Positions 21,836 to 35,437 are shown, counted from the first letter of the stretch. The stretch is 64,000 nucleotides of DNA from Collybia mongolica (GCA_013420905.1 JAAXNY010000011.1:620001-684000); one strand, 5' to 3'. Translations and numbers: made by a program. Notes: generated by a model not told the origin, from the letters alone.

Positions 21836-24471
21836 ATGCATCTTACCAATCGGTTCTTGGTCGTTGCCTGCATGCTGGGCTCTGCCCTTGCTGCGACGCG
21901 GAGGTATAACCTGACGCTCACAAATGAGGTCATTCACCCCGATGGCTTCAACCGAACGTAAGTTCACGCAATCATGATTTCGCAGGGCTGACGCCCTCGT
22001 TCTCTCCATGCAGTGCAGTCCTTGTCAATAAAAAGCTTCCAGGAACATTGATTACGGCGAGGAAGGGCGATCGACTCCAGGTATTTATAAAGAACACCGA
22101 TTATCATACACTTTCTGATTAGCTTGTTATAGGTTAATATCATCAACAAGCTCACCGATAACACCATGCCTCAAGGAACCTCAATTGTATGCTGGTTTTT
22201 TATCACTTAAAATGTGCCTTTAACAACTTTGATGATTTGATAGCATTGGCATGGGATCCTCCAACACAAGACCGCCGACCAGGATGGAACTGCATGGGTT
22301 ACCCAGTGCCCTATCGCGCCGGCTGACACCTTCATGTTTGTTACATTCTCATAGCGGTTGTTTGAATATTGGCTGATACACAGTATAGGTATGATTTCCC
22401 TCTCGGAGAGCAAACTGGGTACGCAAAGTCGAATGTTATTACTACAAGTACTGATCTCGTACCTCCCTATTAGCACGTACTGGTACCATTCTCATGTTAC
22501 TACCCAATATTGCGATGGATTGAGGTCAGTTAGATATTCTAAACTCTTCAAGGTATCGCCTTTTTGATATGTGAACAGGGGCCCACTCGTTATCTATGGT
22601 AAATAGGGTATTCACTCAGCCAGATTTTCATCTGATTAGAACATCGCGACATCAGACCCGCTCGACCCTCATAGGCTCTTGTACGATGTTGATGATGGTA
22701 TGTCAAAATCTCAATGGCTCTCTTCGAGACTTACCTTCGTGTAGCGAGCACCGTGATAACCTTGGGCGATTGGTATGCGCAAATAATCCAACGTTGAGTT
22801 ATGATAGCTGATTACCCTCAGGTTGCACAAACCGTCACCCCAAGGGTGGCGAGAATTCGAGTAAGCTTGGACGCATCTGTATCATATATGCCCCGCAGAC
22901 TAATTCCTATACTAGGAACCCACAATCCACGCTCATCAATGGATTGGGACGCTTGCCAGGTAAAAAGACTGCCCTGACAGTTATGAATGTCAACTTTGCG
23001 CGTCGTTACCGATTCCGTATTATCAACACCGCCTGTATCTCATCCTTCAACTTCTCCATCGATCAGCACAAGTTGCAGGTAATCGAAGCAGACGGAGTCG
23101 AGACTCGTCCCGTTACAGTCGACGTGCTTCCGATCTATGCAGGTAGGCGTGATGACCAGCATACCCCTGGTCATCGTAACTAACCCATTATTCAGGCCAA
23201 CGATATTCCGTTGTTGTTCACGCGAATCAGAAAATCGGCAACTATTGTGAGCAAGACCCATCCTTCAAGGGACACCTTCGACCGAGCTAAAATTGGAATA
23301 GGGATCCGTGCCAGGCCTGAATTTGTTGATGGCACAGCAAGCAATGAGACTGGTTCGTTGGAAGATTTGACACGTCTTGCTTCCACTGACGTTGACTGAA
23401 GGGGTCGACGCTGCTATCCTCAGATACAGGGGAGCGAGAAACGCTGAGCCGACCACATCAAAGACGGGCAATGTCGAGCTCAAAGAGCAATCCCTCAAGG
23501 TAAGACTCGGCGATTTCTGCGTTTTTAAACCGACTTAAACCGCTATATTAGCCTTTGAAACCCTCAAGCGTAAGCCGCAAACTATATCCACACAGTTCCT
23601 TTGCTGACCGCACTACAGTTGAGCCATCAGAAGCCTGACGTGAACATTACCCTAACCATTGGCAGCGTGCGTCCATTTCGATGACTATCTCAATTACGCT
23701 GATTAACAAATTGTTATTTCACCCCCAGAAAAATCATGATTTCACCATAAATGGCCAAACATTCGCCCCGCCCTCTATCCCAGTCCTATTGCAAATCTTG
23801 AGTGGCAGCTTGCAGGCTTCCTCGGTCATGCCCAATAGTGTAATTTCACTACCCAGGAACAAACTAATCTCCGTTACTATTCCTGGAGGTTTGGAAAATG
23901 CACCTGTAAGCGCATCATGCATTGCTTTCTGCATCCGAGGCTGACACCTGTTCTATAGCATCCTTTCCATCTTCACGGTGTAAGGGAACTTTGCTTTTTC
24001 ACAGCTTACACTAACTATCATCGATATAGCACACCTTCGAGGTTATTAGAAGCGCAGGCAGTAACACCACCAACACGAGGGACCCTCCCATCCGAGATGT
24101 TGTCAACACTGGCCTGATTGGCGACGACGTCACCGTTCTCTTTAGGACCGATAACCCGGGCCCATGGTAAGTCCACGTTGCTTTGATGCTGGCATCTAAT
24201 GAAGCCTGACCGCAATACCATAGGATCTTCCATTGTCATATCGATTACCACCTTGAGGCGTATGTCTTTATGTTTTATGCCGCACACTCCACGCTCACAT
24301 CATTATTCTAGTGGTCTCGCCGTCGTCTTCGCCGAGGACATTGCAGGACAAGTGAAAGGGCCGGGCGCTGTCGACCCCCCAACTCCTTGGGACAAGCTTT
24401 GCCCTAAATGGAACGCTCTGAAGACTGGGAAACAGTACAGTGTTACTGATAAATTGCCGCAACCAGAGTAA
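21836..24471 (+). CDS. Laccase (secreted multicopper oxidase)
   Basis: Oxidises phenolic substrates with reduction of O2 to water; secreted. Twenty-one exons join in frame to 522 residues: 21836-21957, 22014-22080, 22133-22186, 22244-22335, 22389-22418, 22474-22524, 22579-22598, 22656-22697, 22745-22772, 22822-22860, 22916-23142, 23196-23246, 23302-23352, 23402-23499, 23552-23569, 23619-23666, 23729-23905, 23959-23979, 24030-24166, 24224-24259, 24312-24471. A signal peptide precedes ATRRYNLTL. Copper sites are complete: HWHG (82-85), HSH (127-129), HPFHLHG (406-412) and [12 protein letters not shown] (461-472). The residue ten after the T1 Cys is Leu, so class 2. The L4 motif has Tyr where most laccases have Trp. 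Exons as short as 18-21 bp make it easy to misannotate. The small exons are placed by homology and GT-AG ends. Confidence 0.93.
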
Positions 24472-25506
24472 TTCGTTATTATCTATTACCTAGTACCTAA
24501 TTCGAAATTGGACATTGCTATTCTATCGAACGTATTTGATTGTTTTGATACCCAACTTGTCCCCAATGCCTGCTTCCTTCTGAGGAAGGCAGTGTAAGTC
24601 CTGTTTGGTCATCACCATCGAAAATCCTGCGATTATGAAATTTATGCCTGCAGCTGGATTCTTCGGAGAATCTTAGGATCGCGACAATAATCCACTGCGG
24701 CGTTCAAGATTTATTATCAATTTTAAACCACCATAGTTCTCTGCACTGGTAAGCATATTTGCAATCTGAGAGACTTTACCCTCGAGGAAAGGTTACGGCG
24801 CCGGTATAAGCGAGGAAATAAGGGTAAGCTAAACCGGGGTATTGGACTATTGATACATGATTGTTGATGTTACGCAGTAATCATCAGTGAGTGAGACTAT
24901 GAAGATTAGTACACTCCCTCATGATCCGAATCAATGGCCCCGAGGTGCTGGCGCCTTGATCAGCGACGGGTTTGCCACAGCCGTCGTATCACACGTATGA
25001 CATCCACCATCTGTCAATGGCTTGGTGATATGGGATATGCAACCTTATTTTAAACACCTGTAATCATAACAGTCAGCAACCCATTGGCAGTAAACTAGAC
25101 CTTTATTCAGATTATACCCTCAATCTGAGGCCATATTGCGTAGAATGAGGCCAATTGAAGGCCCACACATGCCTTCAGTCGCGAAATTTCATAGTCGATC
25201 AGTTCTCAATATACGCCCTTACACGCGTCCCTTCCCGATTCTTGGTAGTTTTAGATGCTTTCCCACTGTCAATTTGCTACCACACGGTAGATCAGTTATA
25301 GCCTATAACCCGCCTTTGCCCACAAGCGATTACGGATCCAGCCCTCTCGTAAGAAGGGCTATTTAAATTGTTCAAGGGGATCACAGGTTCGTATCATACT
25401 TCGCAAGACATCATTACGACGAACATGCCGTGATACGTATCGAAGGACCGCGGTCCATAAAAACCCCAGGAGTTTGGACGTGAACAATTCCAGGACGTGA
25501 GACAAA
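24472..25506. other. Intergenic region, laccase to oxalate decarboxylase
   Basis: No gene or repeat recognised. It holds the laccase 3' region and the promoter of the downstream gene. Confidence 0.4.
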
Positions 25507-27427
25507 ATGAAAACCTTCCTTGTCCTGACGTTTTCCCTCTCCCTCTTTGCCAACGTCCAGGCCTTGTCTGACCCTCAAGTAGACGCCTTCTTGAAACAGG
25601 AGAAGGCATCTCTCAAGCCGCTCACCCTCGCTCAAAGAAAAGCAGCAGGGGTGAAGCCGCGTCACCTCAGGCCCGCTGTGAAGCGCGACTCCATTACCCC
25701 ACCTGATGTTGGTCAAATTGGGAATTTTCACGGCGCAGACCCTGAACCACAACGAGGAGGAGCTGGTGGTACCTTCGGAAGCTTGGATACGAACCTCGAG
25801 ATTGACAAGCAGAACATCGACAATGTCGCACCGCCGACGACTGATAATGGTAATGAGTTGGTTTGGAATCACTCCTGCATTCGTTTATCGTGCATGCAGG
25901 TATCGTGCCCAATCTCAAGTGGAGTTTCTCCTTGTCACATACACGCCTCTTAAAGGTTTGCTTGATAATTTTCAAAATTGAACTCCGAGACTGAAAAAAG
26001 TCAGGGCGGTTGGGTTAGAGAGCAGGCCATAACCGATCTTCCACCTTGTATGTAAATTACCCGAAAAAGGAGTCAAATGGCTGAGCACTTATACTCCATA
26101 GCTATTGATATTGCAGCGGCAGAACTTTCACTTGGCCCAAACGCTTACCGGGAATTGTGCGTATTTCGAGCAAGGTTTCGGTATCAAGACTCATCCCCGT
26201 TCGGTAGGCACTGGCATCGTGTAGCAGAGTGGGGATATATTTTGAACGGCACTGGGCGAGTGTCGGCCATTGATGAAAATGGTCGAAGTTACATTTCGGA
26301 CGTTCGTGGACCCGAAAACGGTGCTGATCCAGATCTTTATTAGTAAGTTGTCTATGCAATTACTTTGCTTGTATTGACGAGCTTACAGTTTCCCACCTGG
26401 AGTCCCCCACTCTATCCAAGCACTTGGTACAGGATTGGAGATCCTCATTATCTTCACTGATGGAAATTTCGATCGTTCGGGGACAACATTCATGCTCTCC
26501 GATTGGCTCGCCCACACCCCTCTTGAAATCGTCGCACAAAACCTGGGTCTGAATGTTAGCCAGTTGGGCGGGATCCCTCAGAAAGATCCGTACATCGTTC
26601 AGGCGACGGTCCCTCCCCCGCCATTGGGCCAAGGTGATGACTCGGCACCAATGTCTCCAGAGGGGACCGTGCCCAATCCATTTGTCTTTAGAATTTCGGA
26701 GCAGGAGAAAACGGTCGCGAAAGGTGGTGGTGGCTGGGTCAAAATTCAGGACTCGACAAATTTCAAGGTGAGGAAGCAGGCCTGCAATTGCACACCAGGT
26801 GTGAGTTTACTTTGGCCTGCAGGTTTCCAAAGAAGTTGCGAGCGCCTTAGTATTCATCGAGCCAAATGGTTTGCGGGAGCTACACTGGCATACAAAAGAC
26901 GGTAGGTCGGCTGAGATTTGGAAGGACCTCTGGCTGATGTTATTTTAAGAATGGCTGTATATTCTCCATGGTCACGGTCGGGCGACTGCGTTTTCAGGGT
27001 CCAGCACGGCCCGGACGTTCGATTTCCAAGTAGGTCCGTTCGGGTTGGTTTCCAGCTTTGCTAATCGTTGGTTAACAGGTTGGCGATACGGGCGTATTCC
27101 CGGTGTCGTACGGTCACTATGTGCGCTTTCGATATCATTTATATACATATGAAACACTGATGCATACCTACTCAGATGAAGAACTTATCTCCAACTGAAC
27201 CTCTCATTATGCTCGAGATCTTCAAATCAGATAAATTCGTCGATTTTAGTGCGACACAGTGGTACGTGACGCACCAATATTAAAATAAAGGAATTCCGCT
27301 AACAATGCGTCGCTCGGCTGGTTCTAGGCTTGCGTTGACTCCTCCTCAAGTGGTAGCAGACCTGTTAAATATTTCGGTCGCGACGGTGCAAACTTTCAAG
27401 AAGGACAAGCAATTCATTGTGGCATAG
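25507..27427 (+). CDS. Oxalate decarboxylase (secreted bicupin)
   Basis: Mn-dependent conversion of oxalate to formate and CO2; fungal enzymes are secreted or wall-bound and control oxalate and extracellular pH. Eleven exons give 465 residues: 25507-25849, 25900-25955, 26005-26047, 26102-26156, 26208-26342, 26389-26767, 26823-26901, 26950-27029, 27079-27120, 27176-27261, 27328-27427. The signal peptide is MKTFLVLTFSLSLFANVQA. The first cupin has HWH (167-169), Glu173 in HRVAEW and His218 in PPGVPHS. The second has HWH (358-360), Glu364 in HTKDEW and His403 in SYGHY. So both metal sites are complete. Between the cupins lies a Pro/Gly linker. Length matches fungal oxalate decarboxylases. It sits in tandem 1 kb behind the laccase on the same strand. 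Confidence 0.94.
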
Positions 27428-27796
27428 AGTCTTGAACGCATTGTCCAATTCTGTCGAACGCAGCGTTTATTTCTATCCCGTCAAATTTTGATAAAAATCG
27501 ATTTTGAGCGGAAACAGCATGAGCATTTGATATATTATGGAGTATTTGCCTTTAAATATTCACAGCGACAGATCTGACAAGTACAGATCCCGGTCAGCCT
27601 TGAGATAAAATTCCGCATATGGAGCCTACCATGACACTTAAATAAAAGAAAAAAGGCTTTTTTGTGTTGCTAGTCATCATTGTGCACAGCGCTGGGCTGT
27701 GTATCGTCAGCTGACGTAAGCAAATTGTTACACATCGAATTCGACTGCATCGCCTTCAGGGCTCCCGCGGTCGAGGTTCTTCTCCATAACCATACC

Positions 27797-30494
27797 ATGG
27801 ATGACCCAACAACACTCGTGAACACCAAGTCTGAACCGTCGACATCGCTGGTAACGGCGGAGTCAGCGATGGCGACCAACTTGACGTTTGCTCAGAGTCA
27901 AGAAACTTCCAACACCCCAGACGTGAGTGCAGTTCAATAGTAATTAGTGGAGTCTAATGGTTCTGACCACCACTTAGGTAAACATATTTGTGGCTGCACA
28001 GAGGGGCGACGTCGCTCTTATTCGCGAGCTTATTGAGTCAGGAAAAGCCAGCGCAACCGATCGTGACCCACAAAATATCACACCCTTGCATTGGGCGGCC
28101 ATCAACGCACATGTTGCTGCATGTCGCTACCTTTTAGAACAGGGTGCAGAAGTGGACGCCCTGGGGGGAGACCTCGTCGCAACACCGATGCAATGGGCGG
28201 CGCGTAACGGCTATCTCTACGTCATCCAACTCTTAATAGCTCATAACGCTGACCCCACGATCAGCGATTCACAAGGGTATAATTCTCTTCACCTAGTCAC
28301 CCACTCTTCTTCTATTATGCCCCTTTTATACCTCTTGCACCAACCCATAAACGTCGACTCTCGGGATTCACAAGGTCACACGTCACTCATGTGGGCCGCA
28401 TACCAGGGTGATGCGTTATCCGTGGAGCTTCTGTTGAAGCATGGTGCAAACCCAAATACCAAGGATGATGCAGGCTTGACGCCGCTTCATTGGGCCGTTG
28501 TGCGGGGAAATAGAGTAAGCATTCGGAGACTGGTGGAAAAAGGCGCGGATCTTACAGCAAAGGATGGGGAAGATAGAACGCCGAGGGATATGGCAGTTGA
28601 GCTGAAGAGTCTGGGGGCCTGGAAGAGAGCTCTCGAGGAGGGCGGTATGAATGAATATGGTGTGAAAAAGGGGAAACCACTCAGTGACGTGAGTCACATA
28701 CTAGACTCCACATCCATCGGCTCTGACGTTTTTCTCAGCGCAATACAAAAATTGCAATATTTGTGTTGCCGACGCTATTTTTCTATCTTATGTTTATGAC
28801 TTTGACGATCTTGCCCTGGTATACTGGCATTCTCCTTGCCTTTGCACTATTTTTTGGCATGCACCATGTTCGTCCTTTTTCGATATCGCTCTATCTCTCC
28901 CCAAAGCTGACCCTTGTTTAGATTGTAACACGAGTCCTTCTCAATAAATCTACTTATACCGACAGCGTAAATTCTACACCTTACTTCGCCGGCATCATCT
29001 GTGGGTCGATGGTCTGGGTCCTATATTGCTGGTTAACGCGGCTTGTTCAACGTATGATTTTCTTTAAAAAGCGGTTTAAAGCTGACATATTACTAGAAAC
29101 CCAATCCCACTCATTTAGCCACTTCTTCTTCGCCGTGACCGTTGGTCTTTGCGCCTACAATTTTTTCCGCGCCGTCACTCTCGACCCAGGAACATGCCCC
29201 AAGCCAGCCAGTGATGGTGAACTGAAATCTGTCAGTTACTTCGAGTAGTCCAGGGCGCATTAAACTGACTATCTATACAAAGATAATCGAGGATTTAGCG
29301 TCAGAAGGACGTCTGAATGGACAGACGTTCTGTATTCAATGTATGGTAGGTCTTGCCAATTACTCTTACTAGTTACACATAGCTTAACTGATTCTCGACA
29401 GGCACGGAAACCCTTACGGTCGAAGCACTGTCGAGTTTGTGATAGATGTGTTGCCCGAAGTGATCAGTCAGTGGAACGGCCATTTTCGGGCGATATATGC
29501 TGAACCCTCCCCTTTAGCCATTGTCCATGGGTATGGAACTGTGGTAAATTTATTTTTCTGGAGAGGATATGACACGATTGGAATTGTTTTTCGTTTATAG
29601 TTGGTTCGAATAACCACCGTCAATTTGTCCTTTTCGTATCAACTTTGGTCGTGGGGATTATCCTCTTTGACTATCTAACCTATGCATGTACGTCATTGCC
29701 CTCCTACTCCCCTCTCAGGCACCACTCCCTCATACTTAATGACATCTCCAGTCTTCTCAAGTATAACAGTTTCCACCAACCCATCAGATATTTCACCATC
29801 CTGCCCTCTCCCAGGAAACCTTTGTGCACTGACGGCATACGATTCTTTCCTCGTTGCAGTTGCTGCATGGGCGACCCTTCAGCTCTCCTGGACTGTTGTT
29901 CTCCTGGCTTCCCAACTTTGGCAAATAGCACGACAAATGACCACTTTGGAGGTTTCGAACTTGGGACGATATGGATTCATGGGAGGCCGGGGAGGTGCAA
30001 GTCTCAGTAGCCAAATGGGTCACCGCCATCAGCACCGACAGTCCAGTGTCGTTCCCGGAGTGGACACGGAGGATACTGCGCTCGTCGGTTCGGACTCGGC
30101 ATCAACGGGATCCGCGCACCAACACTCTGGCGCATGTGGTGGATGCGGTAGCGGATTCTTAATGAACCTGCTCGGGTTCGACCGATTTACGCGAGGAAAG
30201 GCGGCCAATGGACTTGCCCGAGCGAGTAAAGCGAGCAATCCATTCGATTTAGGAACTGTGAAGAACTGCAAGGACTTTTGGACGGCTGGGCGGGAGCTGG
30301 GAGTGGAATATGAGAAGCTTTACGATGTGCCCATAGAAGGTTTTGCTGAGGCGAAGCGGAGACGCGAACAGGATGAGGAAGGGGATGGTATTGCGCCAGG
30401 GAGGAAGGGGTCAAGGAAGAGCATATTTATGGGTCTTGGTCTCGGGCGGGCAGGAAGTAGTCGGAATGGATATGAGCCTGTCAGTCAGGTTTAA
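27797..30494 (+). CDS. AKR1: Akr1-type ankyrin-repeat DHHC palmitoyltransferase
   Basis: Golgi/endosomal protein S-acyltransferase. Ten exons give 737 residues: 27797-27922, 27978-28688, 28739-28867, 28922-29051, 29097-29230, 29283-29345, 29402-29466, 29518-29543, 29601-29687, 29752-30494. About residues 45-250 are ankyrin repeats ([57 protein letters not shown]). Paired membrane segments follow ([33 protein letters not shown]). A Cys-rich domain reads [21 protein letters not shown], then [12 protein letters not shown] near residue 452. The catalytic DHHC is built across an intron (exons 7/8, the latter 26 bp). Two more membrane helices follow ([18 protein letters not shown]; a second near [14 protein letters not shown]), then a Gly/Ser-rich cytosolic tail. 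The intron at 29688-29751 was chosen because a 31-bp alternative is too short. Confidence 0.92.
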
Positions 30495-30849
30495 GTCCCG
30501 GTTACGACACTGGATCTCCACTTTGAATGACTGTAATGTTAACGATCTCGGTTTGCGATCATGGACTATCCACTTATTTATCCATTTTCTCAGACTGGGT
30601 TTACAAAAGCTTTTGTTAGATCTTTGTTTTAGGGCGACAATGATTGGATCCAGTGTTATAGCAATGAACCTCGGGGGGCATGTTGTATCAAGGTGGCTTG
30701 TCAATCAGTGACGGTGTCCATGCCACACGTAACGGAACCCACATAACTAGCACAGCACGGAAGTTTCAACAGTTCGCCGACTTTTTGTGGCCAAATCAAG
30801 GATCCCATCGGCCAACACATCGGTGTAACTCCGGCATAGTTGGCCGCAG

Positions 30850-31692
30850 TTAGGCCAAGATCTTATCAAGACGCTCTTCCTCCCATCTCGTCATTGCGAG
30901 CAGCTCTTTATTCGTCCCGGTACCCTTAGCCTTTAGCTCATCAGACTATCTAGAAAGATCGAACTGCAATTCGGCCAAAAATCCATGCAATTCGTCATGA
31001 GTGATGCCAACCACAGGCTCTTTTACGTTCGTCCGAAGCTTTGGCATGGGCTCAGCCCGTTCGGAACCATCGTCTGTTCCAGGCCGGGATGCAGTGACTC
31101 CGCGTCGGGCGGGGGGCATTTCTGGGCGCCCATAGGCGGTAGTCTGTACCTAACCGCAGCTGTCAGATTAGAATATCCTCTATGAGAGTAAAATTGATAA
31201 TGACTGCGGCAGCTTCTTGCGGCTTCCTAGGACAGTTGCTACCTCCACAAGTTTGTCTGCGATCATCTCGATATCCTCGTTCGGGAGGGGCCGCTTGGTC
31301 CAGCACGGCCTGAGATGCTACACCGCTCCATGCAGGCGGAGCTACATCAGGATCATCTGGCTGTGTATTCTTCTCCGAAGAGATAAGTTCGTTGCCCAAA
31401 TTATTGTTAGATGAACCGTTTTCCTGTAGGCTCCGTGTGCCGCTGTTCATCCTACGTTTCTTTGCCCTTGCTTCGCGAGTACGGCCATCCACATATTCTT
31501 GCCCCGGGTTAGCCCTTTCAAAGGCTCTGCGCCGTTTCATCCGACTGCGCTCCCGCTCATATACTTGTCCCTTGACTGTCTGACCACTTGAAGACGTTTC
31601 GAGGTGACTAATATGACACAGGATGTCTCTCAAATGACTCACGGATATGGGGGCACCACCGTCTGAAGCCTTCCATCCACGTAGTGAACCAT
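30850..31692 (-). pseudogene. Unrecognised hypothetical gene, probably degraded
   Basis: A possible start at 31692 gives MVHYVDGRLQTVVPPYP. It then needs a very short (about 35 bp) intron to reach a charged, Arg/Lys-rich exon (GQVYERERSRMKRRRAF, ARAKKRRMNSG; likely a nuclear basic region). A weak intron leads on to QTTAYGRPEMPPARRGV and THDELHGFLAELQFDLS. An in-frame TAG at 30948-30946 then interrupts sequence that still looks coding (ELLAMTRWEEERLDKILA) before a final stop at 30850. No known family. The sub-minimal intron and internal stop argue for a decayed or mis-modelled gene. Confidence 0.35.
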
Positions 31693-33051
31693 GGCGAAAC
31701 CCCGGACATACATTACAAGAAAAAAAAATTAGAAAAGATGCTAGGAGACTTCACCGCTCTGAGGGAACACGGTGGAAAGGTTAAAAAACAATCCAATGCC
31801 CGCAACTGACACGATAGGTTGCGCTCGAAAATACGATCAAATTTATGGGTTGCGTCAGAGGGGATCCGCGCCCAAACGGAATTTAGCTAAAATATTTAAA
31901 GTGAGCCGAACAAGAAAACAAAAAACAGGACCACTACATCAGATCTAAAAAGAATGATATGCTGCTCACCTCCACAACTTTCATATCATCCGCGGACGAA
32001 CTTTCATCTAACGTTATTCTAGAGACGACATATTCTCCGCCGCCCATGTTTTCCATGATGTAACACCCTTAAAAGGGCTGGACTCTTTAAGTCGGTGCTC
32101 TCGGCCCATACAACAGCTCGAGAGCCTTGGAGCTTCAGGTTTCCAAGTCGCATCACATATGTGAATTCTTGAAACCGATATGATGGACAGGGGCGTCTGA
32201 CTCCCCCTCCAGCTCTGCAACCAGGCAAAGTCACTTGGACTGGTAGTAAGTATGAATCCGACTAGCTCTATCCTCATAACCACTTACAATTTACATTCAA
32301 TGGACAGCCCATACCAGTGTAATACCAGCATGTTTGTCACAAGCTTATCCAAGACCTTATCGAGGGGTTCTCCCTCCCACCAGGATGGGGACAGTCATGC
32401 CCGCCATAGTGAAGAATGTGGGACTGGACACCGGAACTGTATCCAATTTTCGTTACTGCCGTATTTCCGGTGTGCGACAGAAATAGGTTTAAAAGTCTTC
32501 AGGTTGTTCTTCAATTATGATTTTGAGATTACCTCGTCCACATAATATTGCGTGGTTTCTTCCCTTGGGATCCACGGTCCTTGACTCCGGAGTAGGCTCA
32601 ACTTCAGGCTTGAGTGAATGGCCAGTTGTGACTGGATCAGAGATCCAAGGAATGCCAACCTGCCGTCGAAGTCGAGCGATATTTTTGCATGATATGTTCC
32701 TAATGAATCGTAGTTTAGGTCCACATTTCCCGCAGCCTGATAGTTTAGGATTTAGGGAGAGGCGGCCAACATATGGTTCTGTAACAGTGTCTTCGACCTC
32801 ATCGCCTTGTGTGGACCACTGCGGTCAAGGATTTAATATTCGGCTCCCGACGGCTGGTCGGTGTTAGCCCGTTTATCTCCGACACCACTGATCGCGACTT
32901 GGGAGCGCTGAGCTCCGGGACGCAACAACATCATCCCAAATGGGCCGTTTGCGCGACCAGCCAGTGAAACAGCATTTGTTGGCCCTGGTGCCCTTCCTAC
33001 AAATGGGATTTAAATAGTCAGCAATCTAGTCACAATTTATCAGGCCACCCC
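31693..33051. other. Region with exon-like fragments but no assignable gene
   Basis: Minus-strand pieces around 32870-32530 could be coding (CGKCGPKLRFIRNI, GIPWISDPVTTGHS) and may be upstream exons of the hypothetical gene at 30850-31692, but no consistent exon chain was found. From about 32920 the sequence becomes part of the inverted duplication. Confidence 0.3.
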
Positions 33052-34605
33052 ATGGATTCCCCTCAGCTTCGAGTACTCCAAGACATCCAAATTCAGAATG
33101 TCAGTTGTGAGCTTTAACTGCGCGAACAGTTCACAAAATTCACAGGTTTTTTCTTTGCGAAAAGTATATGGATGGTGGGTGTCACAACTTTTATGCACAG
33201 GCATGTCTTACTGATCGGTGAGGCACCAGCAGCCTGCCTCGCGTTATATGTTCGTGAATATATTAACGCTTGCTTCCTGACTGACCTAGAAATCAGGCCT
33301 ATGATTTTTGTTGTACCATCATACCAGAGATCTCGCTTATCTGGTCTTCCCCTTGGAGTATCCCCAAGGGACTATATATTGTCACAAAATACTTGCCCTT
33401 CTTCACGCTGAGTGTTCTTTTATACTGTGAATACAGATCTGCGATCTTACGTACGGATTATCTTATTAATTGAAAATGTAGACAAGGTGTCTCCATCAGA
33501 CCCCGCAGCCTGTTTGGCAGCAGAAAAACTCGTCGATTGTTCGTAACAAATCATCCCATCCAAGGAGAATTATTCACGTTCGGGAAACACACATAGGGAT
33601 GATCATCGCATCCATGTGCATTGCAGAATGTCCTCCAATCTCCGTTACTCAACCGTTCCAAGGCTGATCATTGGGGTTTGCAGTAATTTTTACGATTCGC
33701 ACCTGGGTAGTGTGGGACAGAAGCCCTAGAATTGCGGCTCTTCTGGCTGTATGTTCGGTAGGTGTGTGGATCCCAGGTTTTGTCTTCATGGGTTTGTGGG
33801 TAGAAACTCTTGAATGTGAGCTACGATCTTCCAGTAACATATCTCGGTTACCTTTGATCTGACTTGTTCGTTAGATATCCCTGTCTCCATTCCATTCACT
33901 CCGAGCGGATGTCAAAATACCCTAAAGAGCCCTTACTTCTCCTATAGTTATATTCTTATCGTAGCATTTTACATCAGTAAGTTGGCCGTGGTACATTTCA
34001 CACACGTTCACTCAATGTTTCCCTTTCTCAGTTACCCTTTCCCTTATGGCTATGAAAGCATACAAAACTCGTCAGTCGATGCAGGGTAACGGCTATCTTC
34101 ATCAAATTGTATATCGTGACGGCAAGGGTAACAACTGGTACCTACTATCATATAGCTGACGTTCTATGCTAGGAATTCTCTACTACGTGTACCTCCTAGT
34201 ATTCTCGGTGGTAAACCTAGCCACGAATCTCACATCGTCTGTGCGTTAGTGTTCCCTCGATAATCTACGATGATGATAACATAAAGATCCTAATCATAGT
34301 CAGGTAACGCCAACCTGATCTCAAAGTATGGCACCAAATACGGTATGACGGCGAATTGACCAATCCTATATTTACAGATTTCAGCAAGCAACATGTTCTA
34401 TTCTTGCTTGTAGAATGATGCTCGATCTGCGATACTATCACAAGCGAACAACGATAATGCCTGGGGATCCTTCTGAGCTAAGTCAACGCATCGACACACT
34501 CATGTTTAGGCAAGCGTCGGGCACGATTGAGGACAGGGAAATCGGTTTCGGTAGATCATATGGACCTGGAGAAGTTCCGGTTGATGTCATTGCGGAAAAG
34601 TAAGG
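33052..34605 (+). pseudogene. DUF6533-type membrane protein gene, copy A
   Basis: Exon-like blocks follow the layout of DUF6533 seven-helix proteins abundant in Agaricomycetes: ISLIWSSPWSIPTGLYL-like sequence (about 33330-33400), VIFTIRTWVVWDRSPRIAAL and GVWIPGFVFMGLWVETLEC (33671-33862), a TLSLMAMKAYKT-like block, ILYYVYLLVFSVVNLAT (about 34170-34230) and a C-terminal CRMMLDLRYYHKR tail ending VIAEK (34603-34605). The N-terminal exon (MDSPQLRVLQDIQIQNVS) meets an early stop, and I cannot join all segments. It may be intact with unresolved introns or degraded. Function is unknown; membrane location is predicted. It pairs with copy B at 53643-55157. Confidence 0.5.
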
Positions 34606-35437
34606 CTATGGGTTCCATGTCACCCTCGTTCCGACTGAGGGACTGACCCTTCTTGTCCCCATTACAGGTGCTGATTGAACGATGCAAGGCTTTTTGATTA
34701 CAGTAGTTTTTGGACTGAGACTGAACTTATCGGTTGACGCTTTATGTAGTTTATGTTTTGAATACATCTACTTACAGTATTCGTATCCAGATACCCTCCA
34801 AAGGACAAGGCTCAATCTGATCACGAGGCATTCTAAAAATATCTTGGGCATCTTTGAGGCTGCGTGCTGCGGTGGCGCCACAGCACCCCTCGGTCTCACT
34901 CGACAGCCGCGATGAAACGACAACGTCGGAGTGCCCCAGGCCGTCCTGGCACATGAACTTCAGTGCTCGAGTCAAGGACAACTGTATTCCTGTGTGGGCG
35001 CTTATCATGGGGCGATATGTCAAATCGTGCTGGCAGGTGCGAAAAAACTATCATACATCTTTGGATTGTGAATCCTTGAGTTCTGCTTGGCAGTTACATC
35101 CGGATCCGAGTCTGCACCTCAGGCTTCTCAGGCCGTCACCCTCAATATCAATTATTCCATGAAGCCAGCAGCCATTGGCCAGTATTATTAGGGATGACTC
35201 AAGTTCTACCCATGTTACAATGAGAAGAACCCGACCGAACAATGCGCCATATTCTTGATCTAATCTGTGATTCCCGAACATGGTAGTCATCATGCCTTGC
35301 GAACGAGTATGAGTCTGCGATGACCTCGGAAAAGTGCTGCGGAACCGTCCTATTTGACTCGATTGACGCTTCCCGATTTTCAACCGCCACATCGAATCAG
35401 GGTTTCATTGCTTCAAAGAATATTGACAGCGTAAACG

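Noticed and set aside
29688..29718. 31-bp intron option in AKR1 ending at CTCTCAG
   Set aside because: Below minimal intron size; the intron 29688-29751 gives a better protein and normal length.
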